Assembly (NCBI GenBank): GCA_021787655.1
Contig: JAJYLM010000146.1
Span: forward strand, 1 to 5,129
DNA from: a bacterium
Lineage (GTDB): Bacteria; JAMCPX01
Direction of reading: 5' to 3'
Length of the DNA: 5,129 nt
In this document: positions 1-5,129 of the stretch, piece by piece
Layout of the letters: each line of letters begins with the position of its first letter
How positions within the stretch are numbered: the first letter of the stretch is position 1
Notes under the pieces: generated by a model
Seen by the model: only the letters and a program-made list of their open reading frames with translations
Database searches by the model: none
What the model was told of the DNA's origin: nothing
Translations under genes and position numbers: made by a program

Positions 1-1067
1 AGGTAATACCGAGTCCGTATGGTGCCGATATCTATTATCTTCAGGTCGTGCTTGTCTGTAAAGACATTTTGTTTGAAACGTGTTTCGCCGGTCTGTCCGA
101 GCTTTTTGGAAATATCCACGATGTCGCTGACAACCGCGCTTGCGGTCGGCATCATGCCTGCACCCCTGCCCACGAACAACTGGGAGCCGATGGAATCCCC
201 TATGATGTGGATCCCGTTGTACACATCGTTGATCTTGGATATAATCGTCCCCTTTGCCACCATTGCAGGATGCACACGGGCACTGACCGCGTTCCCGTCA
301 CCCTTTGCGATGGCGAGCTGCTTGATGACATACCCCAGTTCGTCCGCAAACCGGATATCGGTCTGCGTGATATGGCGGATGCCCTCCACGTACAGGTCCT
401 TCATGGACACACTGCCGCCGTAGGCAAGCACGAGGAGGATGGTGAGCTTGTGTGCAGCATCCAGGCCGTCGACGTCGAGCGACGGGTCTGCCTCAGCGTA
501 CCCGCGCTTCTGCGCTTCATCGAGGACGTCCTGGAACTCGCCGCCCTCGTCCGTCATCTTCGACAGAATATAGTTGGAGGTCCCGTTGATGATCGCCGAG
601 ATGGAGAGGAAGCGGTTTGCGACAAGGCTGTTGTTCAGTGCATTGATGATGGGAATGCCGCCGCCGACAGAGGCCTCGAACCCGATGTGAACGCCGTTTT
701 TTGCCGCTGCCCTGAAGAGTTCGGCGCCGTGCGCTGCAATGAGCGCCTTGTTCGCGGTGACCACGCTCTTGCCCCGCTTGAGTGCCCTGAGGATAAACTC
801 TTTCGCCGGGTGGATGCCGCCCATCAGCTCGACAAAAATATCGATGGCATCGTCGTCGAGGATTGCATTGATGTCCTTTGTCAGGACAGCCGGTGAAAGC
901 CGGACGCCGCGGTCCCGCCTGACGTCGAGGTCAACGACCCTGACAAGGTCGAGGTCAACGCCTGCGCGCTGTTTCAGCAGGCCCCTTTTCTCCTGCAGGG
1001 TTTTGACCAGCCCCGTACCGATCGTTCCGAAGCCCGCAAGCCCTATTTTTATCGTTCCGTTTTTCAT
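1..1067 (-). CDS. hom: Homoserine dehydrogenase (3' end cut off by window edge)
   Basis: NAD(P)H-dependent cytoplasmic reduction of aspartate semialdehyde to homoserine, the branch-point step to threonine and methionine. About 355 codons are visible. The Rossmann nucleotide-binding motif GLAGFGTIG lies at residues 9-17. Then come ELMGG (80-84), the conserved TANKALIA (104-111), EASVGGGIPII (131-141), NGTSNYILSKM (161-171) and the family signature GYAEADPSLDVDGLDAAHK (189-207). D203 and K207 of that signature match the catalytic Asp/Lys pair known in the family. The frame leaves the window at R-Y-Y-L near residue 356, about where the C-terminal ACT regulatory domain of the common ~430-residue form would begin, so threonine feedback sensing cannot be judged. 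The ATG overlaps the aminotransferase stop as ATGA, and a purine-rich AGAGGGTG sits about 8 bases upstream. No frameshift was seen. The family call is very secure. Confidence 0.97.
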   Translation of the reverse strand, partial: MKNGTIKIGLAGFGTIGTGLVKTLQEKRGLLKQRAGVDLDLVRVVDLDVRRDRGVRLSPAVLTKDINAILDDDAIDIFVELMGGIHPAKEFILRALKRGKSVVTANKALIAAHGAELFRAAAKNGVHIGFEASVGGGIPIINALNNSLVANRFLSISAIINGTSNYILSKMTDEGGEFQDVLDEAQKRGYAEADPSLDVDGLDAAHKLTILLVLAYGGSVSMKDLYVEGIRHITQTDIRFADELGYVIKQLAIAKGDGNAVSARVHPAMVAKGTIISKINDVYNGIHIIGDSIGSQLFVGRGAGMMPTASAVVSDIVDISKKLGQTGETRFKQNVFTDKHDLKIIDIGTIRTRYY

Positions 1068-2248
1068 CGGTGCAACACCCTCTTGATACCCCGTATCGCC
1101 TGCTGGGTGCGTTCCTCGTTTTCGATAAGAGAGAACCGCAGGAACCCTTCGCCGTAATCGCCGAACCCGATGCCCGGTGATACTGCTACCTTACCCTCAC
1201 TCAGGAGCAACTTGGTGAATTCGAGGGATCCGAGGTGCTTGAATTGTTCGGGGATGCCTGCCCAGACGAACATCGTTGCCTTTGGCTTCTCGATATGCCA
1301 CCCGATCCGGTCGAGTCCGTCGATGAGTGCGTCCCTTCTCTTCTTGTACACGTTGGCTATCTCGAGCACAGGTTCTGCCGGACCGTTCAGTGCCGATATC
1401 GCGGCTATCTGGATGGGTTGAAACATGCCGTAGTCCAGGTAGCTTTTGATCCTGGAGAGCGCGTAGATCATCTTCTGATTGCCGACTGCAAATCCCACGC
1501 GCCAGCCGGGCATGTTGTAGCTCTTGGAAAGGGTGAAGAACTCGACGGCGATCTCCTTTGCCCCCGGTATCTCGAGGATGCTCGGAGCTTTGTACCCGTC
1601 GAACACGAGGTCTGCGTACGCAAGGTCGTGGATGACGTAGAGCTTGTTTTCCCGGGCGAAGTTGACGACCTTTGCAAAAAAGTCGCGGTCCACGACAGCG
1701 GTGGTCGGGTTATGGGGGAAGGACAGGATAAGGAGCTTGGGCTTCGGCCAGTTGTTCTTGATCGCCTTTTCCATCTCTTCGAAAAACGTCGCATCCGTGG
1801 AGAGTGGAATGGCACGGACGTCGCCGCCCGCAATAATGACCGAGTAGGGATGAATGGGATACGCAGGTCCGGGAACGATTGCAACGTCACCTTTGTCCAT
1901 CACTGCAAGCACGAGATGTGCGATGCCCTCTTTTGCACCGAGGGTAACGATCGATTCTGTCTCGGGATCCACGTACACGTCGTACCGGCGTTTGTACCAG
2001 TCGGATATTGCGACCCTGAGCTTGGTGATACCCCGCGAAACTGAATAGCGGTGGTTCTTCCCGTTCTGCGCCGCTTCGACCAGTTTGTCCACGATATGGT
2101 GCGGTGTCGGCTGGTCAGGATTGCCCATACCGAGGTCGATAATATCCTCGCCTTCCCTGCGTGCCTTCATCTTCAGCTCGTTCACGATGTTGAACACGTA
2201 GTAGGGCAGGCGCGTGATTCTCGGAAAATCACTAAAATCCATGTCCAT
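1064..2248 (-). CDS. alaC: AlaC-like PLP-dependent class I/II aminotransferase
   Basis: Fold type I PLP aminotransferase of 394 residues, a normal full length. It closely resembles, from memory, Escherichia coli AlaC (glutamate-pyruvate transaminase, formerly YfdZ). Shared blocks are DIIDLGMGNPD (35-45), YSVSRGI (68-74), KEGIAHLVLA (106-115), FPHNPT (177-182), HDLAYADLVFDGYKAPSI (207-224), FFTLSKSYNMPGWRVGF (237-253) and SPGIGFGDYGEG (357-368). K242 in SKSYN is the expected Schiff-base lysine. N180, D208, Y211 and R250 are cofactor contacts, and R371 should bind the substrate carboxylate. The likely reaction is pyruvate plus glutamate to alanine plus 2-oxoglutarate. Relatives are often labelled aspartate or LL-diaminopimelate aminotransferase, and substrate choice cannot be read from sequence. 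It is the first visible gene of an operon with homoserine dehydrogenase. The first of two close ATGs (M1, M3) is chosen because a GGAGG lies six bases before it. Confidence 0.93.
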   Translation of the reverse strand: MDMDFSDFPRITRLPYYVFNIVNELKMKARREGEDIIDLGMGNPDQPTPHHIVDKLVEAAQNGKNHRYSVSRGITKLRVAISDWYKRRYDVYVDPETESIVTLGAKEGIAHLVLAVMDKGDVAIVPGPAYPIHPYSVIIAGGDVRAIPLSTDATFFEEMEKAIKNNWPKPKLLILSFPHNPTTAVVDRDFFAKVVNFARENKLYVIHDLAYADLVFDGYKAPSILEIPGAKEIAVEFFTLSKSYNMPGWRVGFAVGNQKMIYALSRIKSYLDYGMFQPIQIAAISALNGPAEPVLEIANVYKKRRDALIDGLDRIGWHIEKPKATMFVWAGIPEQFKHLGSLEFTKLLLSEGKVAVSPGIGFGDYGEGFLRFSLIENEERTQQAIRGIKRVLHR

Positions 2249-2254
2249 CTTATT

Positions 2255-2259
2255 CCTCC
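2255..2259 (-). promoter_or_regulatory. Ribosome binding site of the aminotransferase
   Basis: The minus strand reads GGAGG followed by AATAAG and ATG, a six-base spacing that is ideal for the start at 2248. The in-frame ATG two codons later would be 12 bases away, so this site decides the start. Confidence 0.85.
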
Positions 2260-2351
2260 GTATTTCTTTTAATCAGAAATGCAGCTGGAATACAATATTT
2301 TTCTGCCCGACAACGTGATAAACCTGCGATCGTGGTGCGGGAAGTTATGCA

Positions 2352-2411
2352 CCGGTACCGGCGGTTGAGAATACCTGCCTGACGGGTATGGCTGCTTGCA
2401 GGGCTGCAGGG
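2352..2411. repeat. Cluster of small dyads and direct repeats in the divergent spacer
   Basis: Three elements lie side by side between the divergently read genes. The first is a perfect 10-bp palindrome CCGGTACCGG at 2352-2361. The second is a 7-bp hairpin with ATACCTG at 2371-2377 and CGGGTAT at 2383-2389, with one G-T pair and a 5-base loop. The third is a direct repeat of TGCAGGG at 2397-2403 and 2405-2411. They sit just upstream of the lipoprotein promoter and about 100 bases or more upstream of the aminotransferase. A regulator-binding role is inference; short motifs like these also occur by chance. Confidence 0.4.
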
Positions 2412-2419
2412 AGAACAGC

Positions 2420-2448
2420 TTGACAGAGCAACGGTTTTTGTTCACAAT
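2420..2448 (+). promoter_or_regulatory. Sigma70-type promoter for the propeller lipoprotein gene
   Basis: A perfect -35 hexamer TTGACA lies at 2420-2425, followed by a 17-base spacer and a -10 hexamer CACAAT at 2443-2448 that keeps four of six consensus bases, including the important second A and final T. Transcription would start near 2455, immediately before the Shine-Dalgarno sequence, leaving a leader of only about 14 bases. The minus-strand direction of this spacer shows no equally good promoter for the aminotransferase operon. Confidence 0.6.
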
Positions 2449-2455
2449 ACAGATG

Positions 2456-2461
2456 AGGAGG
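2456..2461 (+). promoter_or_regulatory. Ribosome binding site of the lipoprotein gene
   Basis: A consensus AGGAGG lies seven bases before the ATG at 2469. It fixes the start so that the protein begins with a lysine/arginine-containing signal peptide. Confidence 0.88.
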
Positions 2462-2468
2462 AACTCGC

Positions 2469-3497
2469 ATGAAAAGATCATATATCCTTGCATTTGGTAT
2501 TTTGTCCTTTGCACTGGTGCTCGTCTCGTGTGCTCCGTCTTCGTCTGGCCACAGCGGTCCGGTTGCATACACCTCACCTGCCGGAGTAACTGCCCCTGAC
2601 GCCCTTGCGATCGACGCCGCAGGCAATGTATGGGCTTTGGGTCAGGCAGGAAGCCTTGCCGAGATAAATTCACATGGCACGATATTGACAACCTACACCC
2701 TGCCGTCCGGCGGCAGCGGACTGACCAGCTATGCAGGCATTGCAATTGCAGCCTCGGGCAATATATGGGCAGTCAACTATGCGGGCGGATTTGTCGCACG
2801 TCTCGTTCCATCGACCGGCGTTATCACCCAGTACCCGACCGGAATTTCTCCCTATGGTGTTGCGATCGATCCGACAGGCAATATCTGGGTCGGGGACACC
2901 GGATCCGGCTCGACCCCCTATAGCTCGTTAACCGAGTACGTCGGATCAACTCCTTACCCGTCTTCGTACGGAACGTCCCCGGTGAGTTCAAGCTGTGTGG
3001 AGTCCGTTGCGATAGACGGACTGGGCTATGTATGGCTTTCTGGTTGCGGCTCAGTGTATATCGTTAAGGCATCTACCGGGGCAGCAACCGGTGCCTACCC
3101 ATTTCCCTCCGGCGGCCCTGGTAATATTGCGATCGATCAGAACGAAAATGCATGGGCCGTTGACCTCGGTTCGTTGTACGAGATGACTCCTCCGAATAAC
3201 CCGGTGGTGGTGTATTCGGACGCCAATGCACGGTTCCAGGGGATAGCGATAGACCAGTCCAATGATATCTGGGTCACGGATGCAGCAAATGCATCGCTTC
3301 TGGTGTTCAGTCCGACGGGAAGATTGCTCGCATCGTTTGCCGTGGGAAATAACCCCGGGGGAATAGCCATTGATGTATACGGCGACGTCTGGGTTGCAAA
3401 TACCAACGACAATACGGTCACCGAGTGGATAGGCGTTGCGGCAGGACCCCAGTTTTTTCCGTACGCAGGACCCCAGTTCGCTGACGGCCAGCCCTGA
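2469..3497 (+). CDS. Secreted lipoprotein with seven NHL/Vgb-like beta-propeller repeats
   Basis: A 342-residue protein of unknown specific role. It begins with MKRS, a hydrophobic stretch (5-20) and the lipobox LVSC ending at C21, so it should be cut by signal peptidase II, lipid-anchored at C21 and displayed outside the cytoplasm; alanine at +2 argues against inner-membrane retention. After a Ser/Gly-rich linker come seven copies of an AID-x-x-GNIWV-type motif starting near residues 46, 91, 131, 180, 220, 259 and 299. This spacing of 39-49 residues is typical of NHL, SMP-30/gluconolactonase and virginiamycin B lyase-like propellers. Family members bind proteins, sugars or nucleic acid, or act as hydrolases or lyases; no catalytic set is identifiable, so function is left open. 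C176 and C193 flank blade four and could form a disulfide. The tail 326-337 repeats GPQF around FPYA. It is a single gene with its own promoter, divergent from the aminotransferase operon and convergent with the kinase. Confidence 0.9.
   Translation: MKRSYILAFGILSFALVLVSCAPSSSGHSGPVAYTSPAGVTAPDALAIDAAGNVWALGQAGSLAEINSHGTILTTYTLPSGGSGLTSYAGIAIAASGNIWAVNYAGGFVARLVPSTGVITQYPTGISPYGVAIDPTGNIWVGDTGSGSTPYSSLTEYVGSTPYPSSYGTSPVSSSCVESVAIDGLGYVWLSGCGSVYIVKASTGAATGAYPFPSGGPGNIAIDQNENAWAVDLGSLYEMTPPNNPVVVYSDANARFQGIAIDQSNDIWVTDAANASLLVFSPTGRLLASFAVGNNPGGIAIDVYGDVWVANTNDNTVTEWIGVAAGPQFFPYAGPQFADGQP
2604..3395 (+). repeat. Seven in-frame propeller repeats within the lipoprotein
   Basis: Motif copies at the protein level are LAIDAAGNVWAL, IAIAASGNIWA, VAIDPTGNIWV, VAIDGLGYVWL, IAIDQNENAWAV, IAIDQSNDIWV and IAIDVYGDVWV. 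Steps between copies are 45, 40, 49, 40, 39 and 40 residues. The DNA of the copies shares pieces such as GCGATCGA but has diverged, so this looks like an old internal duplication rather than a recently expanded tandem repeat. Seven motifs suggest a closed seven-bladed propeller, or six blades plus a partial one. Confidence 0.85.
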
Positions 3498-3530
3498 GCA
3501 TATATAATCACATTCCGTTAGTTTTCTGTC

Positions 3531-3550
3531 ATTCCCGCGGAAGCGGGAAT
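3531..3550. repeat. dRS3-like intergenic hairpin repeat (ATTCCC-N8-GGGAAT)
   Basis: ATTCCCGC at 3531-3538 pairs perfectly with GCGGGAAT at 3543-3550 around a GGAA loop. The context GTC before it and CCAG after it matches a dispersed intergenic repeat that I know from many Gram-negative genomes. The 20-base core also fits the published form of the Neisseria dRS3 repeat. It starts 33 bases after the lipoprotein stop and could slow or end transcription from either side, but no run of T follows it. Membership of a dispersed family is from general knowledge; only one copy is in this window. Confidence 0.75.
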
Positions 3551-3563
3551 CCAGTTTTGCAGG

Positions 3564-3585
3564 TCCGCCGTCCGCCCCTGGCGGA
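3564..3585. repeat. Tandem TCCGCCG with pairing GGCGGA arm
   Basis: TCCGCC occurs at 3564-3569 and again at 3571-3576, seven bases apart. Either copy can pair with GGCGGA at 3580-3585; the nearer one gives a six-base-pair GC stem with a CCT loop. Two mutually exclusive hairpins are therefore possible. The nearest T-run (3617-3621) is too far away for a standard intrinsic terminator of the lipoprotein gene. Confidence 0.5.
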
Positions 3586-3649
3586 GTTTGCGCATCACCT
3601 GTGGAATGGCTCCTTATTTTTCAAAAGCATTTTTCGGATTTATCATGTC

Positions 3650-3671
3650 GGGGCATAGTGCACTATGCCCC
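3650..3671. repeat. Perfect 22-bp palindrome between convergent genes
   Basis: The half-site GGGGCATAGTG is followed directly by its exact reverse complement. As RNA it would form a nine-base-pair stem GGGGCATAG with a TGCA loop on either strand. It lies 26 bases beyond the kinase stop and about 150 beyond the lipoprotein stop, where a shared transcription end would be expected. Neither strand has a U-tract after the stem, so it is not a classical intrinsic terminator. A binding site for a dimeric DNA-binding protein, an RNA-stabilising 3' hairpin or part of a dispersed repeat are equally open. Confidence 0.8.
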
Positions 3672-3697
3672 TGCAAAACAAGAACGATGATTGTGTT

Positions 3698-5020
3698 TTA
3701 TTTTTTCTTCGGGATGGTGAAATGAAAGGTGCTGCCCTTGTTCAGGGTGCTCTCGACCCACACCCTGCCGTTGTGCGCAAGCACGAAATGCCTGACAATG
3801 GACAGTCCGAGGCCCGTGCCCCCGAGTGCGCGCGAACGTGCCTTGTCAACGGTATAAAACCGCTCGAAGATCCGGTCAAGCTCGTTTGACGGAATGCCTG
3901 CCCCTGTGTCCTGCACGGTTATTTCTATCCCGGTGTCCTTGACGTTCGCTGCGACTGTGATCGTACCTTTTTCACCGGTGTATTTGACGGCGTTGTCTAT
4001 GAGGTTGAGCAGGATGTGGAACAGCGCCTCCCTGTCCGCGTAAACGGTATCAGCGCTTTCCGGAATCGTGACCGTGAAAGTCTGGTGCATCCGTTCGATC
4101 TCATTGCTGATGAGCGGCTGAATCTCCGCAATGACATCCGTGATGCTGACGTCCCTGAGGGTGAACTCCGCAGCTCCCCGGTCTGCCCGTGACAGGACGA
4201 GCATGTCATCCACAATCCGCTGCATCCGTTTTGCATTCTTGTGCGCCCTGTCGGCGAACTCCTTGTTGTAGTTTTCCTGCAGTGCCTCGAGGTAACCTAT
4301 GACGGAGGTGAGCGGTGTTTTCAATTCATGGGACGCGTTGGTGATGAAGTCCTGGCGTACTGCCTCGGCCTGCGTCAGCCTGGTGATGTCCCTCAGAGTC
4401 ATGAGGTAACAGATCTCAGGCGTGCAGTAGGCGATCTGTTTCATCCGGAGACTGAACTTCTTTTCGCCGGGTGTGAACAGGGAAATGTCTTTCTGGTCCG
4501 GCGTTGTTCCGGCAACGACCGAATTGAACATTGCCTCGGCTTCATAGCTCCTGATAATGTCGAGGAAGTAGATGCCCGACAGGTCCTTGCCAAGGGAGGA
4601 AAAACGTTTCATGAACTCGTTTGCGTAAACGATACTCCCGTGCCGGTTGACAACGAGGACACCGATGTCGACGCTGTCCATGATCTGCTTGATGTCGTTG
4701 ATGTTGCGAAAGAGCTGTTCTTCCGATTCCTTCGCCTTGGTGATGATGAGTTGTACGACGGACTCGATGTCGTCCATTCCCGGGGTCGAAGAATAGGGCA
4801 GGTTGTAGACCTGGAGGTCTTTCTTTGCCGAGGCAATGATCTGCTTGATGAGCCTCTTCACCCGTTTTGCATAGACGACCGCTGCCACGAGACCGGTGAA
4901 CAGTGCCATCAGAACAATAACAAAGACCGACAGTTCTATTCCCGCCCGCTCGAACAGCAGTGCTGCAATGCCGGTGGTCAGGGAAAGGACGGAAAAGATG
5001 AGGAACGCCGGTTTATTCAT
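3698..5020 (-). CDS. phoR: PhoR-like PAS-containing membrane sensor histidine kinase
   Basis: A 440-residue sensor kinase that autophosphorylates and passes phosphate to its partner regulator. Two membrane helices (about 5-23 and 32-50) are joined by a loop of only about eight residues, so there is no real periplasmic sensor domain. A short charged linker (51-104) leads to a PAS-type domain (about 108-212, with IGVLVVNRHGSIVYANEF and C199/C204). The HisKA domain follows with NASHELKTPLTS and phospho-acceptor H231. The ATPase domain has the N box HILLNLIDNAVKYT (335-348), G1 box DTGAGIP (371-377), F box IFERFYTVD (384-392) and G2 box GGTGLGLSI (400-408). All key residues are intact. Its ATG lies inside the end of the regulator gene with no clear Shine-Dalgarno sequence, implying coupled translation. 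The layout is PhoR-like, but the phosphate role is inferred: no pst genes are visible, and many unrelated kinases share this form. Confidence 0.93.
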   Translation of the reverse strand: MNKPAFLIFSVLSLTTGIAALLFERAGIELSVFVIVLMALFTGLVAAVVYAKRVKRLIKQIIASAKKDLQVYNLPYSSTPGMDDIESVVQLIITKAKESEEQLFRNINDIKQIMDSVDIGVLVVNRHGSIVYANEFMKRFSSLGKDLSGIYFLDIIRSYEAEAMFNSVVAGTTPDQKDISLFTPGEKKFSLRMKQIAYCTPEICYLMTLRDITRLTQAEAVRQDFITNASHELKTPLTSVIGYLEALQENYNKEFADRAHKNAKRMQRIVDDMLVLSRADRGAAEFTLRDVSITDVIAEIQPLISNEIERMHQTFTVTIPESADTVYADREALFHILLNLIDNAVKYTGEKGTITVAANVKDTGIEITVQDTGAGIPSNELDRIFERFYTVDKARSRALGGTGLGLSIVRHFVLAHNGRVWVESTLNKGSTFHFTIPKKK

Positions 5021-5129
5021 CGCTGAATTTGTATCCGATATCTTTGATATTCTGGATATGGGTGTTCAGGGAGGTCAGCTTCTTCCGCAGCCTCGATACA
5101 TGGACGTCGACGGTCCGGGTCGTACCGTA
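5013..5129 (-). CDS. PhoB/OmpR-family response regulator, C-terminal end only
   Basis: Only the last 38 codons are visible; the gene start and receiver domain lie beyond the window. The fragment is the end of an OmpR/PhoB winged-helix DNA-binding domain. It has RTVDVHVSRLRKKL, which is the recognition helix that enters the major groove, then the closing beta-hairpin wing IKDIGYKF, equivalent to the usual VRGxGYRF. It overlaps the kinase start by eight bases (TAA at 5013-5015 against ATG at 5018-5020), so the two are cotranscribed and almost surely cognate partners. phoB is the natural name if the pair is a phosphate system, but that cannot be decided from this fragment. The regulator's promoter lies outside the window. 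Confidence 0.92.
   Translation of the reverse strand, partial: YGTTRTVDVHVSRLRKKLTSLNTHIQNIKDIGYKFSDE

Larger units (their letters stand above)
3554..3679. repeat. 126-bp segment bounded by a perfect 10-bp inverted repeat
   Basis: GTTTTGCAGG at 3554-3563 is the exact reverse complement of CCTGCAAAAC at 3670-3679. The left arm begins three bases after the dRS3-like hairpin, and the right arm overlaps the last two bases of the 22-bp palindrome. The arms enclose a small GC-rich hairpin and an AT-rich stretch with two T5 runs, but no open reading frame of note. It could be the base of a long stem-loop or the ends of a miniature element. No target-site duplication was recognised. Confidence 0.55.

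Noticed and set aside
48..896. Long open frame antisense to homoserine dehydrogenase
   Set aside because: It is the mirror of a strongly conserved gene in GC-rich codons. Its translation is rich in His, Cys and Arg with no recognisable domain, and it has no ribosome binding site.
1235..2044. Long open frame antisense to the aminotransferase
   Set aside because: It is fully inside the conserved enzyme, with biased composition and no family motif, so it is a shadow frame.
2249..2340. Minus-strand promoter or amino-acid riboswitch/leader peptide for the aminotransferase operon
   Set aside because: Only weak hexamer pairs such as TTGTAT with TTAAAA were seen, and there was no leader peptide with repeated Thr/Met/Ile codons or recognisable riboswitch core.
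2269..2745. Minus-strand open frame across the divergent spacer and start of the lipoprotein gene
   Set aside because: It covers the lipoprotein promoter, signal peptide and first blades antisense. It is Cys/Arg/Gln-rich and has no ribosome binding site, so it is not a gene.
3511..3608. CATTCC and GGAATG as terminal inverted repeats of a 98-bp element
   Set aside because: The arms match for only six bases, which is expected by chance in a spacer already rich in ATTCC/GGAAT; the 10-bp pair at 3554/3670 is better supported.
3571..3621. Intrinsic terminator for the lipoprotein gene made of the TCCGCC/GGCGGA stem and later T-run
   Set aside because: The T5 run begins about 30 bases after the stem, too far for a factor-independent terminator.
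3665..3889. Small plus-strand open frame starting in the 22-bp palindrome
   Set aside because: Most of it is antisense to the kinase ATPase domain, and no Shine-Dalgarno precedes it.
4241..5026. Long open frame antisense to the sensor kinase
   Set aside because: All kinase boxes are intact on the other strand; this frame has Asp/Val/Cys-rich composition and no domain.

Overview
This window looks like a piece of a moderately GC-rich Gram-negative bacterial chromosome carrying mostly core genes. The Gram-negative inference rests on a lipobox secretion signal, an OmpR/PhoB-PhoR type two-component pair and ordinary sigma70-like and Shine-Dalgarno signals. A Nitrospirota or Desulfobacterota-like source would fit the gene set and the intergenic repeat type, but this is a low-confidence inference from style, not a measurement.

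Layout. On the minus strand, an AlaC-type aminotransferase (1064-2248) runs into homoserine dehydrogenase (1-1067, cut by the window edge). The two overlap by four bases (ATGA), so they form an amino-acid operon reading leftward. A 220-bp divergent spacer (2249-2468) separates it from a plus-strand gene for a secreted lipoprotein with seven NHL/beta-propeller-type repeats (2469-3497), which has a near-consensus promoter of its own. A 200-bp convergent spacer (3498-3697) holds no gene but is dense in dyad symmetry: an ATTCCC-N8-GGGAAT hairpin repeat, a tandem TCCGCCG with a pairing GGCGGA arm, a perfect 22-bp palindrome and a 10-bp inverted repeat that encloses 126 bp. On the minus strand again, the end of a PhoB-family response regulator (5013-5129, cut by the window edge) overlaps by eight bases the start of a PhoR-like membrane histidine kinase (3698-5020).

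How the genes work together. The aminotransferase and homoserine dehydrogenase are translationally coupled and belong to alanine/aspartate-family amino acid metabolism, with homoserine leading to threonine and methionine. The regulator and kinase are an obvious cognate pair. The kinase has almost no periplasmic sensing loop, so its input is probably through the membrane segments, the cytoplasmic PAS domain or a partner protein. The lipoprotein is a single-gene insertion between these two units with no visible functional link to either.

I see no mobile-element gene, tRNA, rRNA, CRISPR array or defence system here. The parts most worth a second look are the structured convergent spacer and the orphan propeller lipoprotein.
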